A stretch of DNA of 64,000 bases from positions 25,624-89,623 of the forward strand of contig JBDWAL010000064.1 of the NCBI GenBank assembly GCA_039978895.1. Reading direction: 5' to 3'. The translations under genes and the position numbers were made by a program. The stretch is from Aliishimia sp039978895 (GTDB lineage Bacteria; Pseudomonadota; Alphaproteobacteria; Rhodobacterales; Rhodobacteraceae). Each line of letters begins with the position of its first letter. Within the stretch, counting starts at the first letter, position 1. The notes beneath the pieces were generated by a model. The model ran no database searches and was not told the DNA's origin. It saw nothing but the letters and a program-made list of their open reading frames with translations. This document shows, one piece after another, positions 6,285 through 16,041 of the stretch.

Positions 6285-7556
6285 TTAGTCCAAATGACGC
6301 TGCAAACGGCGCAACACCTGCCAGACACCCAAAAGCACAACAGGCGTAACCCCCGCCGCTAGCAAGGTTTTGGATATGCCAAAGCCCAAGGCAATCGGAC
6401 CCAAAAGGTAAATCATCAGGTTCACGGCGTAATAACTGACAGCAACCACAGACAGCCCTTCAACGGTGCGTTGCAAGCGCAGTTGAAGGTCTGCGCGTTT
6501 GTCCATACTGGTCAACAATTCTTGGTTCTGCGCTGAACGTTCCACATCAACTTTGGTGCGTAACAGTTCACCTGCACGCAAAGCGCGATCAGACAAAACT
6601 TTTAGCCTGCGTTCAGTCGATTCCACAGTGCGCATAGCAGGATCAAAACGGCGCATCATAAACTCAGCGAAGGTTTGGCGGCCTTCAAAGCGGTCTTCGC
6701 GCAGCACTTCTATACGTTGATTGACGATCTGAGAATATGCGCCGGTCGCGGCAAATCGATACGCAGATTGCACGCCCATATTTTCGACTTTCACGGACAC
6801 ATCCAGCAGCTGCGACAAAACACTCGCAGGATCAGAATCCACGCCCGCCATATCACCCAGCAAACTGGTCAATTTGCTATCAATCTCGTTCAGCTCCTGG
6901 CTCATCTCACCTGCATGCGTGCGGCCCAACATGGCCATTGCTTTGTAGGTTTCGATTTCGCAAAGCCTTTGGATCACACGTCCAATCCGTTGGGGGCCGA
7001 CGTCATCGCGTGCGAAAATCGCCATGCGCATGTGCCCGGCAGGATCGATGCGGAAATCGGCCGCAATGATCAACGCGTCCCCTAAGGCGCGACTTATGGC
7101 AAGGCTTTCGGGAACGAACCACTTTTCGGCTTGGGCGATAACTTTGGTATCCTGAGGCGCGGTCTCTACGCGGATCAAAGCGGAGGTAACGCGTTGCCCG
7201 GGGATTTGCGCTAACCAATCTTCGGGGAAAACCGAAAACGCATCCGCTGAGAATGCGACATCATCCAACCCGTCGCCGAAAATAGTATAGGTGACAAACT
7301 CGGTATGGCTTTCCCATTTCAAGGTAAATCGCCCGATTTCACCCGAGTAATGCGTGGCATCTGGTTGCGGGTGCGCCGCGCCAAACCGATCGAGCAAATT
7401 GATCAGATGCGCTCGCTCTGCCGCGCGATCGCGAAGGCCATCGGGCTTGGTTGCAAGATAAGCGGCCTGGCTGGGGCATTGGACGCGCGGAAAGGGGCGT
7501 GCGTGCAATTCGTTGGCCAATGCATAGCGGAGCGGGTGATCTACAATCAGGGGCAT
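6285..7556 (-). CDS. DUF3422 family membrane protein
   Basis: A 423-residue protein matching the DUF3422 pattern: an N-terminal soluble domain opening with PLRYALANELHARPFP, a long helical and coiled-coil-like middle (about residues 215-360, rich in Leu, Arg and Glu), and two hydrophobic C-terminal helices (about 370-415, SYYAVNLMIYLLGPIALGFG). The function of the family is not known. It lies between the puc operon and bchO, on the same strand as both but with gaps of about 350 and 140 bases, so it may be its own transcription unit or the end of the bch unit. Confidence 0.8.
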   Translation of the reverse strand: MPLIVDHPLRYALANELHARPFPRVQCPSQAAYLATKPDGLRDRAAERAHLINLLDRFGAAHPQPDATHYSGEIGRFTLKWESHTEFVTYTIFGDGLDDVAFSADAFSVFPEDWLAQIPGQRVTSALIRVETAPQDTKVIAQAEKWFVPESLAISRALGDALIIAADFRIDPAGHMRMAIFARDDVGPQRIGRVIQRLCEIETYKAMAMLGRTHAGEMSQELNEIDSKLTSLLGDMAGVDSDPASVLSQLLDVSVKVENMGVQSAYRFAATGAYSQIVNQRIEVLREDRFEGRQTFAEFMMRRFDPAMRTVESTERRLKVLSDRALRAGELLRTKVDVERSAQNQELLTSMDKRADLQLRLQRTVEGLSVVAVSYYAVNLMIYLLGPIALGFGISKTLLAAGVTPVVLLGVWQVLRRLQRHLD

Positions 7557-7696
7557 ATCTCAGTTTCACCTTGTCCAGTTTGCGCCTTCTTACTCAGTTC
7601 CGGCTTCAATTGCACGCGTTTTCAACAGGTTAAAGGTGTGCAGCGGTATACCGTTGCGCCCCCTCACACACATTGTGCCAGAGGCGCATGCGTTAG

Positions 7697-8575
7697 TCAG
7701 GCGGGGGCATTTTCGGTTGCGTTACGTGCGTGCAGCTCTGCCAGAACCAGCTTTGCGATGACTTGCGGGGCTTCCTCTTGCGCAAGGTGTCCAAGGTCGG
7801 GCAGCAAAACGCACCTCGCATCGGGCATCTGGTCCGCCGCCTTTTGCGATGTCGCGTAAGGAACAGCAGTGTCCCCCTTGGCAGCAATCAGCAAAGTCGG
7901 TGTGGCGTTTGACGAAAGGCGCGCCAATAACGGCTCTAGTTTCCATTGCGCCATCATCTGCAAGGTCGCGCGCACGTGGCTGCGGCTTGCGACAAGGCTG
8001 CGGTAGCGCCCAAGGCCCTGCGAAGAGAGTTTGGAACCTGTGCCTTCGATGATCTTGGCCACAGTGTTGCCTTGCGCCGCGGTCGCGCTGAACAATGTTG
8101 CCGCCATCGGCGTTGCGGCAATGGCTTTGGCCAGCACTGGAAACAGGATCCCAGCAACCCCTTGGAACGTATCCAGTGCGGCATTCAAGCCGATCACACA
8201 TGGCACCGGGCTTAGTTCTGCCATCCGAAGCGCAATCGCTGCGCCCGCAGAATGGCCGATGATGGCGCAGGGCCGTAGGTTTTCAACCGCACATAGCGCA
8301 AGGATATCTTCGGCCATCGCATCAAGCCCGCAGCGATGCGGCGCACCAAGTTTGGTGAAGCCCTGACCCGGCAGATCAATCGCAACAACTCTGTGTGTTT
8401 CGCTCAAGGCAGGGATTAGATGTTGCCAGCAATGGGTCGACCCGCCAGCGCCATGAATCAACAAAACAACGGGGCCTGCGCCGACATCCTGAACATGCCA
8501 GCGATGCGGTTTGCACGAAACAACACGCGAATGCTGCGTAAACGGCCAAGTTTTGTGGTCTCTGTCCCAGTTCAC
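7697..8575 (-). CDS. bchO: Alpha/beta hydrolase BchO of the Mg-chelatase operon
   Basis: An alpha/beta-fold hydrolase with an oxyanion-hole segment (VVLLIHGAGGSTHCW), the nucleophile elbow GHSAGA, and a C-terminal GHLAQEE His. BchO is always linked to the Mg-chelatase genes; its precise role is unresolved, possibly in Mg-protoporphyrin handling. The start is chosen as GTG at 8575, 5 bases after the bchD stop, giving 292 residues beginning VNWDRDHKTWP, the usual family start. An in-frame ATG at 8632 would add 19 residues overlapping bchD. Confidence 0.88.
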   Translation of the reverse strand: MNWDRDHKTWPFTQHSRVVSCKPHRWHVQDVGAGPVVLLIHGAGGSTHCWQHLIPALSETHRVVAIDLPGQGFTKLGAPHRCGLDAMAEDILALCAVENLRPCAIIGHSAGAAIALRMAELSPVPCVIGLNAALDTFQGVAGILFPVLAKAIAATPMAATLFSATAAQGNTVAKIIEGTGSKLSSQGLGRYRSLVASRSHVRATLQMMAQWKLEPLLARLSSNATPTLLIAAKGDTAVPYATSQKAADQMPDARCVLLPDLGHLAQEEAPQVIAKLVLAELHARNATENAPA

Positions 8576-8579
8576 GGGA

Positions 8580-10229
8580 TCACTCTGCCAGAGAATTGGA
8601 AATCGCGGAAGACACACGTCGCGCATCTGCACGGGGCAGGGGGATATACGTTGCGTCCATTGTTTGGGCCAAGTGTTGCAGGGTTTTTTCGGGGCGAATG
8701 GTTGTGTCGATCACCAAGGCCTCTATGCCCGCGGCTGCGACTTTCGCGGCGATGGCTTGCGCGTCCATGTTGGCCTGTGCGCGGTCCGCGTCACCGTTCA
8801 ACGCGATATTGGCGCGCCCATCTGCCAGCAGGACAACCGTTGGGGTCAGCCCTTTTTGAGTCGCCGTGTGTGCAATTTCGACGGCCCGGGACAGCCCCAT
8901 CGCCAACGGCGTTGCACCCCCGCCCGGGATTGCAGCCAGACGCCGTTTTGTTTGCACCAACGACCGCGTCGGCGCGAGCAATACCTCAGCATCGGTGCCA
9001 CGATAAGACACAAGTGCGACGTGATCGCGCCGGGCATAGGCTTGCCCCAACAACAACTCCACCGCGCCTTTGGCCTCAGCCAAACGCGACATCGCAGCTG
9101 AACCCGATGCATCGACCGCAAAGATCAATAACCGATCCGACAGCGTTTCATAGCGCTTTTGGCGCAGATCAGACTGACGGAAAATCGGGCCGAGGCGCGC
9201 TGGATCACTGCGTTTGCGCAGCGTTTGCCACGGGATTGCTGCGCGCAAGGTCGCGATCAGATCAATTCGGGCCGTATTTGTTCTGCCGCCGTGGCGGGCG
9301 GGCAGGGGGCGTCCTTTGCGGTTTCCAATCCGTTTGGTCCCTGATCCGCTGCCCGAAGCACCCCGTGTTGGCGTCGTGCTAAGATGCGCAAGCACGTCTG
9401 GCGGCAGGCTTGCCTTTATCGCGTCTAGCATAACATCATTTGGGGCGGGGAAACTGTCGGTTTGATCGGGCGTGTCGGCAGCGCTGTCTTCAAGGGGTAC
9501 GGTATCGCTTTCCGGCTCTTGCGGTAGGCGCGTGGCGCGATGCGCGTACACCAATGCGACACTGGCTGACACGTCCTCGTTAATCAGCTCATCACGGCCT
9601 TTCAACGCGGCATGTGTTTGCGCGGCACACAGCGCAAAGGACGGGGCGCGCAAGCTGGAAATTCCAAGACTGACCGCAAGACCAACCAAATCCTCCAACA
9701 TCTGTGCTGACACTCTGATTTTGCGGGCACGCCGCCTGAGAATTGCCAAATCTTCTGGTAAAGTGATCGGCGCAAGCTCACCCAAAGCAACCGTTTCCAA
9801 AGCAACGTGAAACGCCGCGCGGTCCGACAAACCCATTGGCAATGCTTCGCTGTCTTCTGCCCCTTCATCAAATGCCAAAATGGCATGAGAGCGCCCCGAA
9901 TCCAAAGCCTGTCCCAGCCGCGCACACATATAAGGGTCCACGCGTTCGGCCATTGGCAACACAATCAATGACGGCGGGCGGTCCAACAATCCACGTTGCT
10001 GCACCAACGTGCCACTACTGAGGGTCGCAGAGAGGTCGATCTCTCCGTCCAGTACCTGCGCGGTCATATGCGGATGCAATCGCACCGATGGAATGGGTAA
10101 TGCCGTTGCCGCAGCCTCGAACGCACGCCGGGCCGGGCCAATACGGGCGCGAACAATCATGCCCCCCAAGTTCTGCGGATCAATCGCCAGGAGTGTCAGC
10201 GCAAGTGTCGCGCGCTCCCACGGGGTCAT
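8580..10229 (-). CDS. bchD: Mg-chelatase subunit D
   Basis: A 549-residue BchD with an AAA+-like N-terminal domain whose Walker motifs are degraded, an acidic/proline-rich linker (about residues 235-300), and a C-terminal von Willebrand A integrin-I domain with a MIDAS-type DASGSAAMS motif (about residue 375). With BchI and BchH it inserts Mg2+ into protoporphyrin IX at the expense of ATP. It starts directly after the bchI stop and precedes bchO. Confidence 0.96.
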   Translation of the reverse strand: MTPWERATLALTLLAIDPQNLGGMIVRARIGPARRAFEAAATALPIPSVRLHPHMTAQVLDGEIDLSATLSSGTLVQQRGLLDRPPSLIVLPMAERVDPYMCARLGQALDSGRSHAILAFDEGAEDSEALPMGLSDRAAFHVALETVALGELAPITLPEDLAILRRRARKIRVSAQMLEDLVGLAVSLGISSLRAPSFALCAAQTHAALKGRDELINEDVSASVALVYAHRATRLPQEPESDTVPLEDSAADTPDQTDSFPAPNDVMLDAIKASLPPDVLAHLSTTPTRGASGSGSGTKRIGNRKGRPLPARHGGRTNTARIDLIATLRAAIPWQTLRKRSDPARLGPIFRQSDLRQKRYETLSDRLLIFAVDASGSAAMSRLAEAKGAVELLLGQAYARRDHVALVSYRGTDAEVLLAPTRSLVQTKRRLAAIPGGGATPLAMGLSRAVEIAHTATQKGLTPTVVLLADGRANIALNGDADRAQANMDAQAIAAKVAAAGIEALVIDTTIRPEKTLQHLAQTMDATYIPLPRADARRVSSAISNSLAE

Positions 10230-11237
10230 CTAGGCGTCCAGCGTTTCTTGCAAAATACGCTCTACGCGGGCGCCTGAGCCTGCTTCATCCAGAGGGTCGC
10301 GACGCAAACGATGCCGCAGTGCCAATGCGGCCGTTGCGCGAATATGCGTCGTGGTCAGCACCGTGTCATCCCGAAACGCCGCATAAGCGCGGGCGGCCTT
10401 CAACAGGGTCAGCTCACCACGTAGCCCATCAGAGCCTAGATTGATGCAAAGTTCAGCCACAACACGCAACGCAGAGTCTGGCGTCTTGAGGTCTTTTAGG
10501 GTCTGGCGCGCAGTCACAATGCGATCCCGCAGGGCCGCGTCCTCAGTCTGCCAACGTAGCATAAATGCGCTGTGATCGTTTTCGTAGGCGTCGCGTCGTT
10601 TGATCACCTGCACCCTGTCGTCAATATCTGTGGGTGAGGTCACATCCACGGACAGCCCAAATCGGTCCAGCAATTGGGGGCGCAATTCGCCCTCTTCGGG
10701 GTTGCCTGAGCCGACCAAAACAAAGCGGGCCGGATGACGGATAGACAGCCCTTCACGTTCGACCACGTTTTCACCGGACTGCGCGACGTCCAACAGCAGA
10801 TCAACGATGTGATCTTCCAGCAGATTGACCTCATCGATATATAAATACCCGCGGTTGGCCTGCGCAAACAGTCCCGGCTGAAACGCCTTTTCGCCCTTAG
10901 ATAGGGCCTTTTCGATGTCCAACGCACCAGTCACGCGATCTTCTGAGGCGCCCAAAGGCAAATCAATCACCGGCGTGGGAATGTCCCCCGTGGAAATGTC
11001 CTGAATATCGGCCCAGTCGGGGCAATCTTCGGGCTGTGCGCAATTCACCGGGCAATCCTTGACGACGTTGATGGGGGGCAATAGTCCGGCCAAGGCGCGC
11101 ACGGCGGTGGATTTGCCGGTTCCGCGTTCTCCGAAAACCAGTACGCCGCCGATTGACGGGTCAATCGCAGTCAGGATCATGGCCTGTTTCATGTCTTCCT
11201 GACCGACGATCGCAGAAAAGGGGAAGGGATGCTTCAT
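10230..11237 (-). CDS. bchI: Mg-chelatase ATPase subunit I
   Basis: A 335-residue AAA+ ATPase starting MKHPFPFSAIVGQEDMKQA. Walker A is GERGTGKST and Walker B is YLYIDEVNLLEDH, with the arginine-finger region of the AAA+ ring following (GSGNPEEGELRPQLLDRFG). It forms the hexameric motor with BchD for the first committed bacteriochlorophyll step. Start at 11237 overlaps the crtA stop by 4 bases. The open frame continues further upstream, but that portion is antisense-like sequence inside crtA. Confidence 0.97.
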   Translation of the reverse strand: MKHPFPFSAIVGQEDMKQAMILTAIDPSIGGVLVFGERGTGKSTAVRALAGLLPPINVVKDCPVNCAQPEDCPDWADIQDISTGDIPTPVIDLPLGASEDRVTGALDIEKALSKGEKAFQPGLFAQANRGYLYIDEVNLLEDHIVDLLLDVAQSGENVVEREGLSIRHPARFVLVGSGNPEEGELRPQLLDRFGLSVDVTSPTDIDDRVQVIKRRDAYENDHSAFMLRWQTEDAALRDRIVTARQTLKDLKTPDSALRVVAELCINLGSDGLRGELTLLKAARAYAAFRDDTVLTTTHIRATAALALRHRLRRDPLDEAGSGARVERILQETLDA

Positions 11238-11938
11238 GCGTTGTCCAGTTCTTGCAAGGGCGAGGTGCCGCCCCATGTGCCGCTGTCGGAAATCAGTGTG
11301 AAACGTGCGTAGAGTTCTTCTTTGAACCACCCATCTGCGCGCACCGCCTTGATGGCTTCGGCGTGGGGTCCGGTTCTTGCGAACTGAGACATGCTGTTGG
11401 CGTCGGGCCAAATCGAGAATGTAACCTGCTGCATCCACGGAACTTCCCCGATGCCCATTTTGAAGACGACGTTGGGGTCTTTGCCGATCACAGTCGAGAT
11501 GTTGGGCACACGCGCCCAGAATTTGGCCAGCATGCGGGGACGCAGTGTTGCCCGTGTCAAAGCGGCCAGGGGGCCGGTCTGCGCAGCGGGGGAGGGGGCA
11601 AACGGTGTCTGTCCGGACCATTCACCCCGTGCGGTGTCAGGGCTCATGAAAACCGTCCAGCTTTCCTGTGCTTGTGTGCGATATCGCCGGAAAACGTCGG
11701 CGCTTTGAACCGAGTCCTGCGCGGCACGTGCATCAGGCCACGTCGCAAGGATCGCATAGACAGATGTGTCGGGACGCGGTGTAAACCCCTCGCCCGAACC
11801 TGACCCGCAGAGTTTCCAAAACCCAATACCGGGGATTCGGCCCAAAGGTCCACGCGCAAGCCCCATCATCGCAAAGGCCCAAAGGCGGCTTCGAAACGTT
11901 CCAAATTTAAAGAAGCTAAGGCTTACGACTTGCGTCAT
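11234..11938 (-). CDS. crtA: Spheroidene monooxygenase
   Basis: A 234-residue CrtA-type protein with the typical MTQVVSLSFFKFGTFRSRLW start and a C-terminal block with PWMQQVTFSIWP. CrtA introduces the 2-keto group that turns spheroidene into spheroidenone under oxygen. First gene of crtA-bchI-bchD-bchO, transcribed divergently from crtI across a 113-base gap with two PpsR boxes. Confidence 0.95.
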   Translation of the reverse strand: MTQVVSLSFFKFGTFRSRLWAFAMMGLARGPLGRIPGIGFWKLCGSGSGEGFTPRPDTSVYAILATWPDARAAQDSVQSADVFRRYRTQAQESWTVFMSPDTARGEWSGQTPFAPSPAAQTGPLAALTRATLRPRMLAKFWARVPNISTVIGKDPNVVFKMGIGEVPWMQQVTFSIWPDANSMSQFARTGPHAEAIKAVRADGWFKEELYARFTLISDSGTWGGTSPLQELDNA

Positions 11939-11958
11939 GGCGCTGGGATTCCCAATTA

Positions 11959-11976
11959 TGTCAACTTACCTTGACA
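11959..11976. promoter_or_regulatory. PpsR box in the crtA-crtI gap, site 1
   Basis: TGTCAACTTACCTTGACA fits TGT-N12-ACA exactly and lies 21 bases from the crtA start. Confidence 0.88.
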
Positions 11977-12014
11977 CATTTGCCTTGCATTGTGAAGGTC
12001 TATCACCCTAGAAT

Positions 12015-12032
12015 TGTCAAGTAAACTAGACA
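12015..12032. promoter_or_regulatory. PpsR box in the crtA-crtI gap, site 2
   Basis: TGTCAAGTAAACTAGACA fits TGT-N12-ACA exactly and lies 20 bases from the crtI start. The two boxes are 38 bases apart, suited to looping or independent control of both directions. Confidence 0.88.
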
Positions 12033-12051
12033 TCCTACATATTGGACACGT

Positions 12052-13596
12052 ATGACCCGGCTCGCTGAAACCGCTCAAGACAACCGCGCGATTGTGATCG
12101 GTGCAGGCCTTGGTGGGTTGGCGGCGGCAATGCGCTTGGGGGCCAAAGGCTATCAAGTGACAGTGTTGGACAAATTGGACCGGACCGGGGGGCGGGGCTC
12201 TTCGGTCACGCAAAACGGTCACCGGTTTGATCTAGGCCCGACGATTGTGACCATGCCGCAAGTGTTCGAAACGCTGTGGGCTGAATGCGCAGGCGACTTT
12301 CATGCGGATGTGGATCTGCGCCCGATTGAACCGTTCTACGAGGTGCGCTGGCCAGACGGGTCGACGTTCCGCGCCAGTTCTGATGACGACAAGATGCTGG
12401 CGGAAGTCGCGCGTCTTAGCCCGTCGGATGTGGCGGGGTTCAAGCAGTTCCTCAAGGACGCGCGCACCCGGTACGTCGTGGGATATGAAGGAATGGTCGC
12501 CAAGCCCATGCACAAGTTGTGGGCGACCGTGAAGGTGTTGCCCATGTTCGCGTGGCTGCGCGCGGATCGTTCAATTTATGGTCTGGTCTCACGGCGGATC
12601 AAAGACGCGCGCCTGCGCATGGCCTTGTCGTTCCATCCTTTGTTCATCGGTGGTGATCCGATGCATGTAACGTCCATTTACGCGTTGGTCGCACATCTGG
12701 AGAAGACCCACGGCGTTCATTACGCAATGGGCGGCGTGCAGGCGATTGCCGACGCGATGGCAGCAGTTGTGCGCCGTCAGGGCGGCGAGATTGTACACGA
12801 AAGCGTGGTGGATGAAATCCTTGTCCAAGACGGCGCTGTGCAGGGTGTGCGTCTAAGTGATGGACAACAGCACACCGCCCCCTTGATCGTCAGTAATGCT
12901 GATGCGGGTCACACCTATTCTCAGTTATTGCGCCATCACACCAAGCGGCGCTGGACTCCGCGCAAACTGGCGCGGCGGCGTTGGTCTATGGGTTTGTACG
13001 TTTGGTATTTCGGCACCAAGGGCACGCAAGGGAAATGGACAGATGTCGGCCACCACACCATCGTGAATGGTCCGCGGTTCAAAGGATTGCTGCGCGACAT
13101 CTTCATGAAGGGCAAATTGTCAGATGACATGAGCCTATACATCCACCGCCCTGCGCTCACCGATCCAACGGTGGCACCTGATGGGGATGATACGTTCTAT
13201 GTCCTGTCGCCTGTGCCGCATCTGGGCTGGAAAAACGCGGTGGATTGGCAACGCGAAGAACCGCTTTACCGGGCCAAAGTTGCTGCCGAAGTCGAAAAAA
13301 TACTGCCCGGATTCCAAGATCACATTGTGACAGAAACAGTGTTCACACCGGAAACATTCCGCGACCGCTATTTGTCGCCCCATGGCTGTGGATTTTCCAT
13401 TGAGCCGCGCATTCTGCAAAGCGCATGGTTCCGCCCCCACAATGTCAGCGAAGAGGTGCTCGGACTGTACCTTGTCGGCGCAGGAACACATCCGGGCGCT
13501 GGTTTGCCCGGCGTCGTCTCCAGTGCTGAGGTCGTTGCGAATTTGGTGCCTGATATGCCTGTTTCTGTCCAGCACAACCGATTGGCCGCCGAATGA
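12052..13596 (+). CDS. crtI: Phytoene desaturase
   Basis: A 514-residue FAD-dependent desaturase. The dinucleotide-binding fold is at the N-terminus (IVIGAGLGGLAAAMRLGAKG and the following GGRGSS) and the C-terminal CrtI signature reads LYLVGAGTHPGAGLPGVVSS. It converts phytoene to neurosporene in the spheroidene pathway. It is divergent from crtA and overlaps crtB by 4 bases (ATGA). Confidence 0.97.
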   Translation: MTRLAETAQDNRAIVIGAGLGGLAAAMRLGAKGYQVTVLDKLDRTGGRGSSVTQNGHRFDLGPTIVTMPQVFETLWAECAGDFHADVDLRPIEPFYEVRWPDGSTFRASSDDDKMLAEVARLSPSDVAGFKQFLKDARTRYVVGYEGMVAKPMHKLWATVKVLPMFAWLRADRSIYGLVSRRIKDARLRMALSFHPLFIGGDPMHVTSIYALVAHLEKTHGVHYAMGGVQAIADAMAAVVRRQGGEIVHESVVDEILVQDGAVQGVRLSDGQQHTAPLIVSNADAGHTYSQLLRHHTKRRWTPRKLARRRWSMGLYVWYFGTKGTQGKWTDVGHHTIVNGPRFKGLLRDIFMKGKLSDDMSLYIHRPALTDPTVAPDGDDTFYVLSPVPHLGWKNAVDWQREEPLYRAKVAAEVEKILPGFQDHIVTETVFTPETFRDRYLSPHGCGFSIEPRILQSAWFRPHNVSEEVLGLYLVGAGTHPGAGLPGVVSSAEVVANLVPDMPVSVQHNRLAAE

Positions 13597-14633
13597 TCAA
13601 ACCTGCCGACCTAGACCATTGCCGCGATGTGATCCGCACTGGGTCGTTATCGTTTCATGCCGCATCAAAGCTGTTGCCCGCATCGGTGCGCGATCCAGCA
13701 CTTGCGCTCTATGCATTTTGCCGTTTGGCAGATGACGAGGTGGATGAGGGCGACAACAAAGCGCGCGCGGTGATCGATCTGCAGGAACGGCTGCGGCTGG
13801 CTTATGCAGGGCGCCCCCGGAATGCACCGGAGGACCGCGCATTTGCTGCCGTGATCGAGATGTTCGACATGCCGCGGGAATTGCCCGAAGCTTTGCTGGA
13901 AGGGCTTGCCTGGGATGCGACGGAACGGCGCTATGACAGCTTGGCCGATTTGCGCAGCTATTGCGCGCGCGTGGCCTCGGCTGTTGGGGCGATGATGTGT
14001 GTGTTGATGCGTGTGCGCGATGCAGATGCGTTGGCGCGGGCCTGTGATTTGGGTGTCGCGATGCAGTTGACGAATATTGCACGGGATGTGGGCGAGGATG
14101 CACGCATGGGCCGGATCTATTTGCCACTGGATTGGGTGCGCGCGCATGGGCTTGATCAAGACGCATTCCTCAGCGCGCCGCAAGCCGCGCCCGAGGTCAA
14201 ACAGATGGTTAAGGACCTGCTGCGCGACGCACAGGGGCTTTATGTTCGCTCCGAGGCGGGGATATCCGTTCTGCCAATGCGTGCCCGGACCGGAATTTTC
14301 GCCGCGCGTTTTATATACGCCGCAATCGGCGAGGCTGTGCACCGCAACGGATACGATTCCGTCAACCACCGCGCGCGCACCTCCAAAACCCAAAAGATTG
14401 CGCTAATCGGGAAATCTGCCTTGCGCGCCGGCAGCTCGGTGATCCTGCCAAAATCACCCATCTTATTTGCCCCGCCTGTCCCTGAAACCCGTTTTTTGAT
14501 CGATGCTGTGGCCAGCAATGCGCCGCAGTCACAAACATGGGGGCTGGGACGCACGGGGTCATTGCTTGCGGTGATGGCTGAGCTTAAGGCGCGCGAAAAT
14601 GGCGGGCACACAAGTGGGGTGGCGGCAGAGTAA
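13593..14633 (+). CDS. crtB: Phytoene synthase
   Basis: A 346-residue trans-isoprenyl diphosphate synthase. The two Asp-rich motifs are ADDEVDEGDN (about residue 46) and TNIARDVGEDARMGRIYLP (about residue 150). It condenses two geranylgeranyl diphosphates to phytoene. Translationally coupled to crtI, with tspO 21 bases downstream. Confidence 0.97.
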   Translation: MIKPADLDHCRDVIRTGSLSFHAASKLLPASVRDPALALYAFCRLADDEVDEGDNKARAVIDLQERLRLAYAGRPRNAPEDRAFAAVIEMFDMPRELPEALLEGLAWDATERRYDSLADLRSYCARVASAVGAMMCVLMRVRDADALARACDLGVAMQLTNIARDVGEDARMGRIYLPLDWVRAHGLDQDAFLSAPQAAPEVKQMVKDLLRDAQGLYVRSEAGISVLPMRARTGIFAARFIYAAIGEAVHRNGYDSVNHRARTSKTQKIALIGKSALRAGSSVILPKSPILFAPPVPETRFLIDAVASNAPQSQTWGLGRTGSLLAVMAELKARENGGHTSGVAAE

Positions 14634-14654
14634 GACCTGCTTTAGCGTTACATT

Positions 14655-15134
14655 ATGGATATTACACTCTTCCTCATCTTCCTTGCGGCCTGCTTTGGCG
14701 CAGCAGGAACAGGCGCAACATTCCCACCGGGTGTTTGGTATCAACAGCTTGCCAAGCCGACGTGGACCCCACCCAATTGGCTGTTCCCTGTAATGTGGAC
14801 GACAATTTATGTGCTGATCTCCTTTGCGGCTGCGCGGGTCGCAGGGCAGGAGGGCAGTGCCTATGCGATGGCGTTTTGGACCGCGCAGATTGCGTTTAAC
14901 GCGCTTTGGACCCCGATATTCTTTGGCCTGCGCCGCCTTAAGGGCGCTTTGATTGCGATGGCTTGCCTGTGGTTGTCGGTTCTGGGGTGCGTTGTGGCCC
15001 ATTGGCAGTTGGATTTATGGGCGGGTCTGGCGATGCTGCCATATCTGGCATGGGTGAGTGTCGCGGCCCTTTTGAATTACACCGTGGCGCACATGAACCC
15101 GAACGTAGCGCCGCTGGATTTATCCAAGCTTTAG
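14655..15134 (+). CDS. tspO: TspO/MBR family sensory protein (CrtK)
   Basis: A 159-residue integral membrane protein with five predicted helices and the TspO signature: GTGATFPPGVWYQQLAKPTWTPP early, then WTAQIAFNALWTPIFFGL. TspO in Rhodobacter binds or exports tetrapyrrole intermediates and tunes photosynthesis gene expression with oxygen. It keeps the conserved crtI-crtB-tspO order. Its stop overlaps the convergent crtC stop by 3 bases. Confidence 0.93.
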   Translation: MDITLFLIFLAACFGAAGTGATFPPGVWYQQLAKPTWTPPNWLFPVMWTTIYVLISFAAARVAGQEGSAYAMAFWTAQIAFNALWTPIFFGLRRLKGALIAMACLWLSVLGCVVAHWQLDLWAGLAMLPYLAWVSVAALLNYTVAHMNPNVAPLDLSKL

Positions 15135-16009
15135 AACACCCAACCCCGACGGCGTGGTACACGTAATGCCAACATCGGCTTGATCAACGGGTTCGCATAG
15201 CGCCTTAGATCAAGTGCTTCGTGCACACCTTGCACGACCTCTCCGTCAATCTGGGTTTCAACGACCGCGCGCGAATAGAACGGCGCGTCCAGCATGGGTT
15301 TCACCTGTCGTGGTGTAATTCCAGGGTCTGCCCGTGTGTCCCGGCGCAAGGCCCATAAGGTCCGCTTGAAAGGGATCGAAGCCGGCGCGCCAACGGATCG
15401 TGCCTGCCCGTCTGGCAGAAAGTTAATCGCCGCATCAAGCTGTGATCCATCCGTGCGTTTGGCGTCATAAAAACATGTCGCCCCATCCGCTGTCGGATAG
15501 CGTGCCCATGTCCATGTGGCAAAGTCTTGTTCAAGCGGGCGTGTCCCAAAATTACTGTCAAAATAGCCGTGCCCCTCAAACTGCCATCCCGGCGCATCCA
15601 ACTCGACCGAGATATCGGCAATCGGCGCAAACGGACGCCAGACATGCTCGCCCCCCTCAGTCAAAGGCAGCTCGACCTGCGTTACAGCGCTTGGCGTCAG
15701 GGTAATCTGCCCCCGCATGCGCGAAATCAAAGGCAATGAGGAGACTTCGTCAATGTCGATCACCAATTTGCGCCCGGTCCAGCGCAGGCTGGATGGTCCA
15801 ACTTGCAGGCAATCTTTGGACTGACGCAACGCTGCGCGCCCTCGGTCGGTCATCGCGAAACGTCCCCCCTTCCCATAGGTCGCAACATTGATGCAGCAGT
15901 GGTTTTCTGGGTCCCCACGACCTGACCACGCGTACCAAGGCGAAAAGACAGACCCGATAAAGCCAATAACTGACACAGCCCGCGTTCCATCGTGACTGAC
16001 CCCGTCCAC
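15131..16009 (-). CDS. crtC: Carotenoid 1,2-hydratase
   Basis: CrtC hydrates the 1,2 double bond of neurosporene. The core is clear: GSVFSPWYAWSGRGDPENHCCINVATYG, and a C-terminal half with WARYPTADGATCFYDAKR. The start is uncertain. GTG at 16009 gives 292 residues, close to known CrtC lengths (about 281). Family-like sequence (AFDINVPPGGYAWWYVDG) continues upstream to about 16060, inside crtD, yet no ATG, GTG or TTG exists there until an ATG at 16345. A non-standard start or an upstream overlap is therefore possible. Confidence 0.85.
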   Translation of the reverse strand: MDGVSHDGTRAVSVIGFIGSVFSPWYAWSGRGDPENHCCINVATYGKGGRFAMTDRGRAALRQSKDCLQVGPSSLRWTGRKLVIDIDEVSSLPLISRMRGQITLTPSAVTQVELPLTEGGEHVWRPFAPIADISVELDAPGWQFEGHGYFDSNFGTRPLEQDFATWTWARYPTADGATCFYDAKRTDGSQLDAAINFLPDGQARSVGAPASIPFKRTLWALRRDTRADPGITPRQVKPMLDAPFYSRAVVETQIDGEVVQGVHEALDLRRYANPLIKPMLALRVPRRRGWVF

Positions 16010-16041
16010 GTACCACCATGCATAACCACCCGGTGGGACGT

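Noticed and set aside
8420..9382. A 320-codon plus-strand open frame opposite bchO/bchD.
   Set aside because: It lies antisense to conserved bchO and bchD sequence and has low-complexity Arg/Pro/Ser-rich content typical of a shadow frame.
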